A DNA stretch of 64,000 nt from positions 92,618 to 156,617 of the forward strand of contig JAJKFJ010022513.1 of NCBI GenBank assembly GCA_027382625.1. Reading direction: 5' to 3'. The notes beneath the pieces are model-generated. The model had not been told where the DNA came from and made no database searches. It worked only from the letters and a program-made list of their open reading frames with translations. A program made the translations under genes and the position numbers. This stretch comes from Tetmemena sp. SeJ-2015. Its lineage: Eukaryota > Ciliophora > Spirotrichea > Sporadotrichida > Oxytrichidae. The stretch's first letter is position 1; each line of letters begins with the position of its first letter. Below are positions 1 to 11,179 of this stretch, piece by piece.

Positions 1-234
1 AGTGGTGATATATTACTTAGATCGAAGTACTTTGAAAGTTAAGTCTCTTCAAAATAAAATATCTCGATGGCTTTGCTAGCTATAGTATACTCATAGTTAA
101 GTTGCTGTATTTTAGTTGGGACAGACGAAATTATTTAAAGTAATTTAATAGATATTAAATTCATATTTTAACTATGCACTAGGTAAAGAGAGTAACCAAA
201 TGTAAAAATACATTTTATAATAAACTTATGACAC

Positions 235-3200
235 TCATGAGTGCTAAATAAGTGTTTAATCATTATAGATAATAGATTTACTTGAGTTAACGGTTTCTTA
301 ACTAGACTGTAATAAGTGCTGGCTTTGAAATTGATTATTATATTTATTCCCTAAATTTTACTTTACTTTACTTTACTTTACTTTACTTGAGTTAACTAGT
401 TGAGGAGGTATTTGTGAAGAAGTTTGAAAACCCTCAGTAACTTGGTAACTATCATCTTCGTTACTGAAGTAACTTGCATTCAAGAACTTGACTTGCAAGT
501 AGTCTTTCCCCTATAGAAAAGTTATAGTTTATAATATTCTTACCAATATGGATTATGAAATATACTGAGGATTAGAGAACAATATCTACAGCTACATTTC
601 AGTAGAAGAGAAAGAAGTCACTTGGTAGGACAGAATAGAGGTGTTCATTTTCTCTGCTTGGTCAAACGTTACATAATAAATTACAATATTTCATTGAAAT
701 ATTAAATTACATAAAGAGACTTTGATACATTTGTGTAGTTTTTGGGATCATAAATGCATATAAATTGAAATGCTTTGAATAATTTAAAGAGAGTAACCGA
801 TTGATAGCGATAGGTCTAAGTCACTGAATCGTTATTCTTATTAAAAATAAAAAAGGTTTCATTTGAAATTTAATCAAGGATAACAGCTTAAAAGTAAAAT
901 GATGAGCTCGAGCTCAAATTAAATGAACTTCAAAGAAAATTATTTACTTAATTAAATTGACTGGAGAGGTCAAAGCAGTGAGAATGAAATAGCTGTCATT
1001 CAGCATATACTCTCCAGTGAAGTTAAAATTAGCGTAGGTGACATTATACTTTAGATTGATTTAGCAAGTTGCATCTATATATTCTGAAACATTGAGCTTT
1101 TAAAATGGGTAGTCTTTTGATAGAAGGCCGAGAGAAGTGTCGAAGTATATGTCAGGGTAATCAAAGGATTAAACGTTCAATAAAATTTTAAAGAAAAGAA
1201 AGATTTGATATCACGCACTTTGTTTATAACTTGCTAAGATTTTCATATGGATTTGATAGAGTTTTGGAAAACTATTTTATTAAATCATAATGATTACTGT
1301 GCAATTTATACAAATATTCCATTTGCATTAAGCTTGAAGTGTTTGTTTTTTTAAACAAAAAATAAAATCATGCATTAATTTAGTATATAACTCTTTTAAA
1401 ATGAAAGATGCTTTTATTTTAAGAAGTGTTGGAGAAAGTGCCCGTTAGAGATACAATATTAGTATAAATTTTTAACTCGCTCTTGAAATTCCCCATTGTC
1501 GAACTTTGCTTTAAATAATGAAATTAAATAAGTGTGCTCAATTTTGAAAGAGGTGCAGCCTTGATCTGAGACATCTGAGCTCTCCACGAAACTATAACTA
1601 TCTTTCAAATTGCCAGAATGTACACAGTTTTAAAAAAAACTTTCTTAAAAACTCCAAAAAATTCTTCTTCTATTAAAATAAAAATCTATTATATTTTAGT
1701 TGATGTAGCCATTGCTCTCTCCAAACATTCTATAAGATTATCCATTTAGAGTGAATTTGGCAAAATAATCTTTAATTAATTTAGGCATCTAAGCTGATGA
1801 AGGGGGTGCCAATTTTTAAATTCTTCGGAGGATAGTAATTTTAATTCTTGGATTAAATTGATTAAATGTTGCTGATTTTTCTGCTATAAGCGTCGATTGT
1901 TTTATAGTAGAGATCGCCGTCAGAATCGTAATAAAATCCACTGTCCGCATAATAATTATTCAAAAGTTACAAGCTAAAGAGAGTCACACCATCCTTCTCT
2001 GCAACTAAGAATAAAAAAAGTAGGATGCATAATTTGTATTAAAGAAGTAAACTATCTCCAGTACAGTTGAGTTGATTGGATTATAAGTCTTTATATCATT
2101 GCATTAGATAATATAGAGTTATAAAAAACATTTTAGATTAATTAGCCAGAGGCGAAAGAGCTCCCTTAGTAGACATAGTCTACTAGATAATTCAAGCCAT
2201 TATCAACATTTAGATTTATATATAATCTCATTTTCTTATCAAACACGACCAGATTTGGAACCTTGTTGGTGAAAAAATAAAAAGAATTGTGCTCTCAAAG
2301 AAACAGATGTAGTGCAAATTCAATTTAGAACTGTATGTAAACTAGGTTTATACAGTTTAAAATAAAATAATAATATTCAACTAGATGATACAAAATTCTT
2401 TTAAGGAAATAAAAGTGTAATTTGATAGGAGCAGCCTTGTAAGAAGAGATAGTGCCAAGACTATCAAGATGGATGATGATTCCCTTATTGGAGCTTGTGT
2501 AGTTATAGTCGTGTTTATTTAAGGAAATCAATTTTAGCTTGTTGATAATTTAGTCAACTCCAGCCTAGTAAACTCTTTCACTCACTTTCTTCATGTAGAG
2601 GTCTCCCTCGCTGTAGAATTCAAAAATTAATTTTAAAAAGACTTTAAAAATATATTGCTAGAATCAAACCTCAGAAACCCTTAAAATATGATAAGTATAA
2701 GGAGTTAAGTAATGTAAAACTAGCTTATTTTTATTAACATAATCTCGAGTAACCGAACAAAATATAGGCGTAATGCACCAATACAAAAAAAATGATTTTC
2801 TACAAAAGAAATTTAACACAATGAGATAAATGAGAATAAGATATAATCAGTTTATCATTTTTTAAGGAGTAATGAGAATTTTAATTATATCTTGTTAAAA
2901 ATTATAAACTAAAACTTCACTTTCACTTTTGCTTTATCTTCTTTGTTAATTTTTATTGCAGCATTTGATAAGAAATCGTCCTATTGTAAAAATGAAATTT
3001 AATTACTTTCTAATAAATAATACTCATTATTTTATAGTTGATGCTACCTTAAACAGTTGATTCATAATACCCTAGTAAATAAAAATTTGACTTTGTATGA
3101 AAATTAAAAGGAGAGAGGAAGATGATTTGCACTCGATAGGAATAAAAATCTTATATCTACTAGCAATTATGTTATTTTTAATATAAAGTTATGAATTTAC

Positions 3201-3782
3201 TATGAATAGATTTATCTAATCCTGAAAGCCAAAATTAGCCTAAAGATAGAAATTTGCCATAATTGAAGTTTGAGTACAGAAATTTTATTGTTGAATTATT
3301 TTTATTTTCAATTTTAAATTTATTAAAGGCAACCGTAATATTCTCTTACTTATAAATTATTGGGCTTAAATGGGAAGGTGAAGCCAGCGGTGTAATACTT
3401 TTCATATTTAAATTCATACTTAAAACTCGTCGCACTCACAGCAATTAAATTATTTAATAAAATAAATATCATTTTAGGAGACAATGTTTTTCCTTTAAAA
3501 TTATATTACTTTAAAAAACACTCAATCGATCTTGAAAATTATTTAGAAGCATTTTATAAATAACAACCTGAAATAATTAAATTCTTTAATTTAAAGGATA
3601 AATATTTGCAGCATAAACAGTAAGTGCCATTGCATTATACAATTTGAAGAGAAATTAAATTCGTTTAAATTATTGAGGGCGTCTCTTTGAATGACATAGA
3701 CCAGGTCATCATCTGAGTTATAGAGCACAGACATTGTATTAAACTGGTTAGTCGCTGAGTATATTACTTGATTGAGAGTCAT
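235..3782 (-). CDS. fragmented gene of unknown function, at least 9 coding blocks
   Basis: I do not recognise the product. With TAA/TAG read as Gln, the minus strand holds a series of dense coding blocks separated by AT-rich pieces. They begin with MTLNQVIYSATNQFN (3782 downward), then blocks near 3445-3360, 3285-3190, 2985-2905, 2620-2410, 2300-2140, 1965-1720, 1620-1500, 1165-960, 670-545 and 505-360. A TGA stop lies at 237-235. Two blocks share a motif, EFYSEGDLYMKK (about 2615) and FYYDSDGDLYYKT (about 1945), so the protein has an internal repeat. Composition (Tyr, Asn, Asp, Ser) suggests a secreted or surface protein, which is inference. The gaps of roughly 30-250 bp are best read as IESs or introns; I did not define every junction. 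The start is the ATG of the first block; no signal peptide is obvious. Confidence 0.55.
356..388. repeat. pentanucleotide repeat (TTTAC)n
   Basis: Five to six copies of a 5-bp unit, inside the 3' coding part of the preceding gene, where it reads as Ser-Lys-Val-Lys-Gln. A matching tract in inverted orientation lies at about 10157-10184, and the flanks of the two tracts also match, so the two places are diverged inverted copies. Confidence 0.8.
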
Positions 3783-3940
3783 AGTCGATATTTTAACATT
3801 CGCTATACTGAAGAATTTAATACGTGATAGAAGATGATCAAAACTTAAATGAAGATAGATAAGTGCCGAAGTAAGTGATTTATAATAAGTGATAGCTTAA
3901 ATATATTAAATTTTAATTATTAATGGGAGAAGGAGGCGGT

Positions 3941-3967
3941 ATGTAGATTTTCGTCAAGATCCTCACT
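3941..3967 (+). CDS. ubiquitin N-terminal coding segment (locus 1)
   Basis: Reads MQIFVKILT and onward GKTQ, the first strand of ubiquitin (canonical MQIFVKTLTGKT). The second codon is TAG, at a position that is Gln in ubiquitin, which is direct evidence for TAG=Gln. The frame meets TGA a few codons later, so this is only the first piece of a gene. The next ubiquitin residues are found on the opposite strand at 4309-3986. I read this as a macronuclear-destined segment of a scrambled gene; a degenerate ubiquitin pseudogene broken by an inversion is the alternative. Confidence 0.6.
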
Positions 3968-3985
3968 GGCAAGACCTAGTTTTGA

Positions 3986-4309
3986 TCATTTTGATTCCAT
4001 TTTAGTTTCGAATTCTCTATTCTTTTTAGTTGTGGCTGTTCTTTCTTGATGTTATTGAGGTTGAAGGTTTTGCTTGTCTTGATGATCTGAATTGAGTAAT
4101 GAGTTGTCAAAAGTGTTCAAAATATTGTCTAAACTGTATTCTTCAAGTTGCATGCCAGCGAAGATAAGTCTTTGCTTGTCAAAAGAGTAGCCTTCAGTGT
4201 TTAAACTAGTGGCCTTGACGTTCTCAATGGTGTCGGAGTGCTCTCTTGTAAGAGTGGGTTGAGTTGCTGCTATTACTATTGCTATTGTTAGAGCTGTTGA
4301 GTTCCACAT
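3986..4309 (-). CDS. ubiquitin-like middle segment in inverted orientation
   Basis: A minus-strand frame of 107 codons under TAA/TAG=Gln, from ATG at 4309 to TGA at 3988-3986. It contains [10 protein letters not shown] and [14 protein letters not shown], matching ubiquitin [10 protein letters not shown] and DQQRLIFAGKQLED; between them the sequence is divergent (SLNTEGYSF). The first 16 residues ([16 protein letters not shown]) look like a signal peptide but could be germline-limited DNA read by chance. The downstream part is Gln/Asp-rich and not ubiquitin; the C-terminal LRGG is not visible. With the plus-strand start at 3941 it could form one rearranged ubiquitin-like gene: CACT occurs at 3964-3967 on plus and at 4256-4253 on minus, and joining there keeps the frame. 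Confidence 0.5.
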
Positions 4310-5690
4310 TTAAATTAAGAGATATGTTAAATTAAAACGTTAATATATTAAAGGATAGACTACAAGCACTCAGACATCTTATATTTCTAGGAATTATGAT
4401 CATCTATTTTCTTTTAGATTCTCTAGTATAATGCAACTTTATAAATTAGAAATATCTATACTCATCTAAAATATAATTAAACTTTGCTGTCTGCACTGGA
4501 ACTCCACTCATATATGCTTAAGACTTAAGAACTTGACCCTGCCAATACCATCTTTCTATTTCAAATATGAATTTTATTTATTTATATTATCTTTCTTGGT
4601 CTGAATCTCTAGATTGCTCAAATTAATTTGTAAATTTCATTTCATACACATCTATTTTCTTTATTTAGGCTATAATTTTTATTGCCAAGGAGGGCTAGGC
4701 GACTTTCATTTATTTCTATAGTACAACACTTCCTTTGCTAATTATTAGAAAAATAGGAAAATAAGTTTCTTATTATTTTTGCTGTTAAGCTTATTCAGAA
4801 ATACATAGCTATTTTATAATTGTGTAAATTAATTGTACATAGTCAAACTTGTAATCTAAGCCAGAAGAGTCAATTTTATTAGTTTACCCTAATACATATT
4901 AATCAGTAAATATAAACATCAGATATATTTTAATCAGAGCCTGAAAATGCCAAGCTGAAGATGGATAAAATTTAAAATTATTGTTTAAAATATATATTTT
5001 TTTTATAATGGTGGTATTAGTGTTTTAAGAGCCAATTATTTTGGGATATTCAGCTGCACAACTCACACACTATAATTGTAGTTGCAAAATTAGTGTTATC
5101 AGTAGCACCACCATACTTTTTCAAGGAAGAATTATCTCTGGCTAAAGGATTCTAATCCCAGACTCTTAGCGAAGAACCTTTTTACTTTAATATTAAATTT
5201 ATTGTAGAATTTATTTGCTTGAGTGTAATTTGTTCATTGTTCTGAAGCAATTCTTATTGTTAAGCTTATTTTCTGTACAAATTTAATTAAATAATAAATT
5301 TATGGATAATGTACCTAGTTGTTGCATTGGGTGATTCGTTCACTATTTATTAGATTGGTGGAGGTGGCCACAATTTTAAATTAAATACTTATAAACTACT
5401 TAAGATAGATAATTAACTCATAATTAATAATCTCAGAATGCAAGATTAAGACTTTCTATAAGAATTAAGGCAAGAATTTATAGTTTACAATAAGTTATGG
5501 ATTTGAATTTTATTTATCAATGTATCTAAATGAGTTAATGTTCCATTAAAGAAAATTTGTTGTCTTTGATAAAAGGAGCATATATTAAGAAATTTTCAAT
5601 CAATGATTATAATAAAAACTTTCATTTAGGTAGATTTTATGATTAATATGGGAATTAAGAACTTCTTAGTGCATAAATTAAACTATTAAG
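4310..5690. other. AT-rich stretch, nothing recognised
   Basis: Mostly 20-30% GC with stops in all frames even under the ciliate code. I see no conserved protein, RNA gene or long repeat. Short coding blocks could be hidden here, since the neighbouring genes are cut into pieces under 100 bp. Confidence 0.4.
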
Positions 5691-5691
5691 A

Positions 5692-6420
5692 AGTTATCTA
5701 TACCACCAACTGGGTGCAGTTTCCGGCCATTTCAACCTTTTTGGAAAAGGCAATGAGGCACTCCTTACTGTTCGATATATCAACATAAATTATGAGGAAA
5801 AAGAATGGAATAGAAAATATGAATCACCTTTGATTACAATTGAATATAGTCTATCCCATCAGTTTAAGGTGATACTTTTATAGAAGTAGTATTGATTAAG
5901 AAAACTGCCACTTTTTGACTAGTGGAGACTTTGCTTTTCAATTATGAATATCAAGAATATTTATTTATAAATCTAGGAACTTTAGAGATCAGCCCTATCT
6001 CAATATTTATTTATTCTAATGCTTAATATTATACAAATTAATTAAAAGACGTTTGATATTTAAATTCAATGTTTTACTATATCAAAGACTTACATTCATT
6101 GATTTGTCATCAAGGCAAAATGGAAGAGTCCTGCTAGCTTAAAAAATCCATTGAATTTCTTGGAACCATCAAGGTACAAGAAATAAAGTAAATATTGTTT
6201 TAACCCTAAATATAATTCATTTTGCATCTTCAAAGTTGGTAAGAACAATGGACTAATATTTTACACGTTCTATTATGACAATTTTATAAGCAAAGATTTC
6301 TTGGATTGTGATCTAAATAAAAAGAGAAGGAATGTTGACATGCCTCATTTTAAAGCAATAAGGATCGTGCTTACTTGAAGCAAAGAATGGAGAGCAAATC
6401 TCCTTAGTTATTCCCAAATT
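5692..6420 (+). CDS. plus-strand coding blocks, unknown product
   Basis: Several protein-like blocks in the same orientation. About 5692-5890 reads YHQLGAVSGHFNLFGKGNEA and goes on through ITIEYSLSHQF to a TGA. About 6087-6190 reads CHQGKMEESCQLKKSIEFLG. About 6239-6375 reads LIFYTFYYDNFISKDFLD, and 6377-6437 reads EAKNGEQISLVIPKLIW. The last piece resembles the SRLVIPIKTL motif of the repeated units further right, so this may be a distant member of that family. The product is not recognised. Blocks are separated by AT-rich pieces with TGA stops, as expected for IES-interrupted germline DNA. Confidence 0.45.
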
Positions 6421-6437
6421 AATTTGGATGGGAATAT

Positions 6438-7790
6438 GAAGTCTCCAAATTTTTTCTTTTTATACGAAATAATTTTACTAACATTTAGGAATATTTGTTG
6501 CTGATAAAAATTTATCAAAATAACCATCAATGGTGAAAACATCGCAAGCAGACAAATTCAATCCAAAAATTCAAAATTTTATTTTATCCCTGTCCTTAGA
6601 ATGCCTGCTTAGATAGGAACTCATTAACATTTATATATTTTTCATATCAAATGATTTTTTGATTAATTTAACTGACTTTAAATTTAATAATTTAATATTA
6701 AAACCTTATTTAAAAGTAAATTTACGAATTGAGGCAGGTAGTGTCATCATTTTTATTTATTTTCAATTTGAATTTCTCTACTAGAAAATATAAATGTTTC
6801 TTTTGAGATTCATAATACTTTATGCTTTGAACAGCGAGCCTAATGTAAAGCTTTATTTTTGTCTTATGGATTATATCCTCCTCCTCTTTCTCTCTCTTAT
6901 AATTAAAGGAGTATAGTGATGCGAGATTTTTCAAAATTAAAGTTATTATTTTCTCCATTACATTCTCTAATTAAATAAACTCCTTTTTAACTAATTTTTA
7001 TTGTTTTATTGATTGCTCTTTATATGTTGTATATTACTTAAAATCTTTGTTCATTTTTGTGCTATTTTAAAGATTTTTAATTAAAGCGCACTTAATTTAA
7101 GAGCTTTATTAATTTAACACTTCAAGAGCATTTACTTAAGAATGAAACAAGAACTCATTAAATAAAATAAAAATATGAGCAATATATTAAAATGCTTTTA
7201 AAATAAACTCCGACTTCAATGTAAATAGTTGACGGTGGTTAGCTTGTTCTTTCATACGAAAAGTAGAAGTCCTAAAAGGTAGTACGTACCCTAAAGAGAG
7301 GACCGCCATTTTCTAAATCAAAGAACAAGCTATTCGGATATAAATCATTATTTTCATAAGTTAAAAACTAGAAATTTCTTGATATTTTCAACATAAGGTA
7401 AAGTTAAATAGTTCTGCTCGCTATAAATAATATATTTGAAAAGTTATTATATATTTAAAGCTTAATCATAATAGATAATAAAAGAGTGAAAATTTTAGAA
7501 TATAAGGATCATAGTATGAACAATAAAATCAGCTTAAATCGCTATACTTTCAAGCTAAAATTAATTTTTGAAAATCTAATTCATAGAATCTCTAGAGGAA
7601 ATATTTTTAATAGAAGGTTGGAATTTGTTTTTTATAAGATAGAACATTATGCAGGATCAGTAATTATACCTAAAAATTTAATACATAATAGTGGGTAATG
7701 AAAACTAAAATCAAGAATAAGCAGATCTTTAAAAAGTATTAGAGACTATTGGCTCATAAAATATAATTTAAATTATGTTTTAAAAAGGTG
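6438..7790. other. AT-rich stretch without a supported gene
   Basis: About 25% GC. Short open frames near 6722-6958 (minus) and 7486-7698 (plus) are Lys/Asn/Ile-rich and typical of random AT-rich sequence; I do not support them. A short imperfect inverted repeat around 'agcttgttctttcatacg' and 'aaagaacaagct' lies at 7240-7333. Confidence 0.4.
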
Positions 7791-7792
7791 GT

Positions 7793-7819
7793 ATGCAGAT
7801 TTTCGTGAAAATCCTCACT
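7793..7819 (+). pseudogene. ubiquitin N-terminal coding segment (locus 2)
   Basis: Reads MQIFVKILT with a standard CAG for Gln2, then leaves the ubiquitin sequence (LRILIQ). Upstream bases (GGTGGT before ATG) resemble those at locus 1 (GGCGGT). As at locus 1, a ubiquitin middle piece lies about 230 bp away on the opposite strand (8069-8041). I cannot tell a scrambled segment from a decayed copy; less of ubiquitin is recognisable here than at locus 1. Confidence 0.5.
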
Positions 7820-8040
7820 TTAAGGATCTTAATATAATGTAAGAGCGTTATACTTAGGTACTTTGTCTTTGCAGCCGAATGTAGATTTCTTTTTGAATAT
7901 TATTTTCATTCTTAGCATTTTGTCTTTTTTATGAAATTTCTTGATAAAAAAGTGTAAAAAAATGTTCATGATTTGAATTGAATAGGTGGAATGTATGAGT
8001 AGACATCGTATAGAAGCCTGTCTAGTTATAGTGATCGTTA

Positions 8041-8069
8041 CCTTGTTTATCTTGGATCTTGCTTTGCTT
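8041..8069 (-). pseudogene. ubiquitin fragment SKIQDKQG, inverted
   Basis: Minus-strand reading SKIQDKQG matches ubiquitin AKIQDKEG (residues 28-35). It is convergent with the plus-strand MQIFVKILT at 7793, repeating the arrangement of locus 1. Neighbouring frames do not extend the match clearly. Confidence 0.4.
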
Positions 8070-8076
8070 AAGAAGT

Positions 8077-8352
8077 TCACCCTAGAGACCTCTAATATAA
8101 TAATCCATCAGTAAGTGCTGCAAATATGTAATAGATCAGAGTGAGATTAGGTGATCCTCCAAACCGTTTATGAACAGTAATTGTTTCGAAGTCGTATATC
8201 TCCTTCGGCTTATATTTGACACATTCTTTATATTGAAAGTCGAATAGGGCTAATGGTCGAAATTTTAAGGGTAGGCTAGTCAGATGCAAGACTTTCGTGG
8301 GGCATAAGATGCTGATTCCTCTTTGGGGCAGTCTAGTTAGAGCACTTACCAT
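8077..8352 (-). CDS. hypothetical protein, 91 codons
   Basis: Open from ATG at 8352 to TGA at 8079-8077 with one TAG read as Gln. It begins MVSALTRLPQRGISIL and has a mixed composition (KECVKYKPKEIYDFETITV) unlike the AT-rich neighbours, so it is probably a real coding block. The product is unknown. The bases just after the ATG (GTAAGT...CTAG) would also fit a donor and acceptor, so the first codons may be intronic. It lies immediately upstream of the inverted ubiquitin fragment. Confidence 0.35.
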
Positions 8353-8841
8353 TTTCTAATAATGCAGGAGAAATATAACAACTCAAAGTCTTCATGCATA
8401 GCCAAGAGTTCTTGCTCATATTTTCCTGTTTCTAAGTCTAATCAACAATTATGATTTTTGGTATAGCGATTTACCAGCGTTATTGTTAAGCACACTTTCT
8501 CACCTTTTCTGCTGGTCTTAAAAGTAGTATCAATAGTTTGACATGTGCACAAATGCATTATTATCAAAATTTTAAGTAAGTGTTTTATTTTTACAATTAG
8601 GGATCAATAATTTCTACTCAAATTTTAAATTTCTTGATTCTATTTACATATATTTTGGTTGCTATTTTTCTCCCGCTGCCGCACCTGATCAGCATTGGTG
8701 TATGCTTTTTTGCTGTGACTACAGTGGAAAACTGGTGGAGTTCAATCAACATCAATGAGTGCTAGCGACTGTTAGTTTTTTCAGACCACAGAGATTCTCT
8801 CTCGTCTCTAAATGGGAGTAGTGCGTCATCACTAATTAACT

Positions 8842-8958
8842 GACGTTGGGCTTTCACGGTGACGTGGCACAACTGATCAAGGAGTTACGCCTGTGAATTA
8901 ACTTTAAATCGATTAACTTATTATATGCCCTATTAGGGGTTCGATTAATTCCTAATAA
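8842..8958 (+). repeat. ~115 bp dispersed repeat, copy 1
   Basis: Strongly similar to 17340-17243 and 43511-43403 (both inverted relative to this copy). The core includes 'cacaactgatcaaggagtta' and, 40-60 bases on, 'ttaggggtt' followed by 'attaattccta'. One frame is conserved in all three copies (DVAQLIKELRL followed by TGA here). No transposase is present, so it is a non-autonomous repeat, a conserved regulatory sequence or the tail of a gene. Confidence 0.7.
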
Positions 8959-11179
8959 ATTAAATCAAATTTACATATTTTTACTTATTGTTCTTATAAA
9001 TGAATTTTAATTTTTTTCTCTAAGACTTACATTTCACTTACAAGATGCATCGAATCAATGGCAAGTTCAAATTAGAATACTTATTAATTAAATTAAGCTT
9101 GATTTTTAAAATATAACTTTCCTATCCTATTATTAAATCCTTGTGCATTTATATTTTTGCAATAAACATACCAGGTTAATATTATAAAAACCATATTCCT
9201 TAACTAGAATCTGTTCCTGAAATATAGCCTCTAAAAATAAAAGGTCTTAGAAATCACTTCCTTTTCATTATGTTAGAGCGCAGGATAATAAAGATATACA
9301 ATTAAAACAATCTCACTTTTATTCAAACTATTAAACATTAATTTTAAGATTAAGATTAAGATTAAATTTAATTAAAAATTATAAATACAAGCGAAGTGGT
9401 ACAAAGATGGGAGGCGAGAAAGGAATTCCAACAGAGCCACTTTAAGGCATTTTAATTTGGCTACCTTTGGACAAATTATGTTTACTGAGAAGATGACTAT
9501 GTGCTATGGTGGCTTAGCTGGAAGAATCATTATTTATAAATTGGATATCCCATTCTCATTATGCCTCAGCTTTCATAAAGAGAGATGAATCCTATGGAGC
9601 AACTAAGCAAGCTGTCAATATGATGGCGATCAGATAACCAAAGTGAAAAGAAAATGCCTCTTAGATTTGTGTTCAACACTTTTTGCCATTTTTTGGCTGA
9701 TTACTATATCAGCAGAAGTTGGATTCCAGTTTGCATAAGTTTGGCCAAAGTGAGCTGCAAGCTTAATTCATAGGTCTAAAAGTTTAAGCCGTGACACGTC
9801 TAGTGAATTTTTATGCACAGTAGAATTTCTTAATAGTACCTAATAAATTAAAAAATATTTATTTTTATAGAATCTAATTTTTTATTATTTTATGAAATTC
9901 AAGTGAGCTTATCGAGCGTCTATACAAGCGTGACTCAAATCCTAGACTTTCAAACCCACAAAAATAATAAAAGATTTGAGAGAAATGAAGGTAAAATCTA
10001 TTTAAAATTCATGAAGAAAACAGAAGTCATGTATATATACGAGTTAGATGTATTCGACAACTACTCTTTCAAATTAGTGAGATCTTAATTTTTTAAATAA
10101 AGTTTTAAATCATTATGATCATTAACTTTTAGAGATTATTACTTCCTTCATAAAATAATTAAAGTAAAGTAAAGTAAAGTAAAATTTTAGGAATATAATT
10201 AATAATCAATTTCTTAAAATAGCACTTATCGTACTGAATTAGAAAATATGTTATTATCCTATGTAAGCCTAAAATAATTAAATAGATCAATTTAAAGTTT
10301 TCACTACGATTCAACCTTCTTTGGTAATATTCTCTAAATTAAATTTGAGAAGATTCAGCTCAAAATTTATTGGAAATAGATTTAGAAAAATCATAGGTAA
10401 AATATACCTTAAAAGAATGGCAGATTAGCTTCTAAAATTTTAAGAAAAGAATTAAATGAAAATCTTAATTCACTGAAGTATGCAAATCCAAATATACATT
10501 TGGAAAATATTTTTAGCTTTAAAGTTAAAATGAACCACTCTTGATTAGGAGAGATACCTTATTTTATTTAATTCTTTGAAAATATGTGGTTGTATTTTCA
10601 AATGTTTTTTACTAGAAATGGGAGAAAGATTTAGTTGTTATTTGTATGAATTAAGATAAAATTAACTCTAAATTAAAGCTTAATAAATATGAATTACTAA
10701 ACAAGAATTGAATAAATATGAATTTATTAGAAAACCAATCCAAGAAAATCTTCTAATCAATTTCATCCTTTATATGAATAAATTATACTGAGCTTATTCT
10801 AACTAAAACATCATATTATGAGGCATAGATAATACTAAATAGACCTAAATAAATTATTTAAATTATTATATGTAATATTATAAACTGAAAACTAAAATAC
10901 ATTAATTATTTATAGATTATAATTTTTAAATTATCTGTAAGATCTATTTTTAAAGATGAATGATCATAAAAAAATATTGTTTTTCAGTGTTTAATAACAT
11001 AATTGTGAACTATGGGGACACATATAATGAAGACTATAGCATTTTGTAATGTTAAAATTGGTCCAATGATGAGAAAGGAGAAACTTATTTAATAAAAAGC
11101 CTCAGTAAATTTTTAAAGTGAAAATAAGTTGTGTATAATTAATTTCTTTATTAATAATTATAATCATTCTAAATTTTAA

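Noticed and set aside
6722..6958. Minus-strand frame MEKIITLILKNLASLYSF as a gene
   Set aside because: Lys/Ile/Asn-biased in 23% GC DNA with no motif and no supporting neighbour; indistinguishable from chance.
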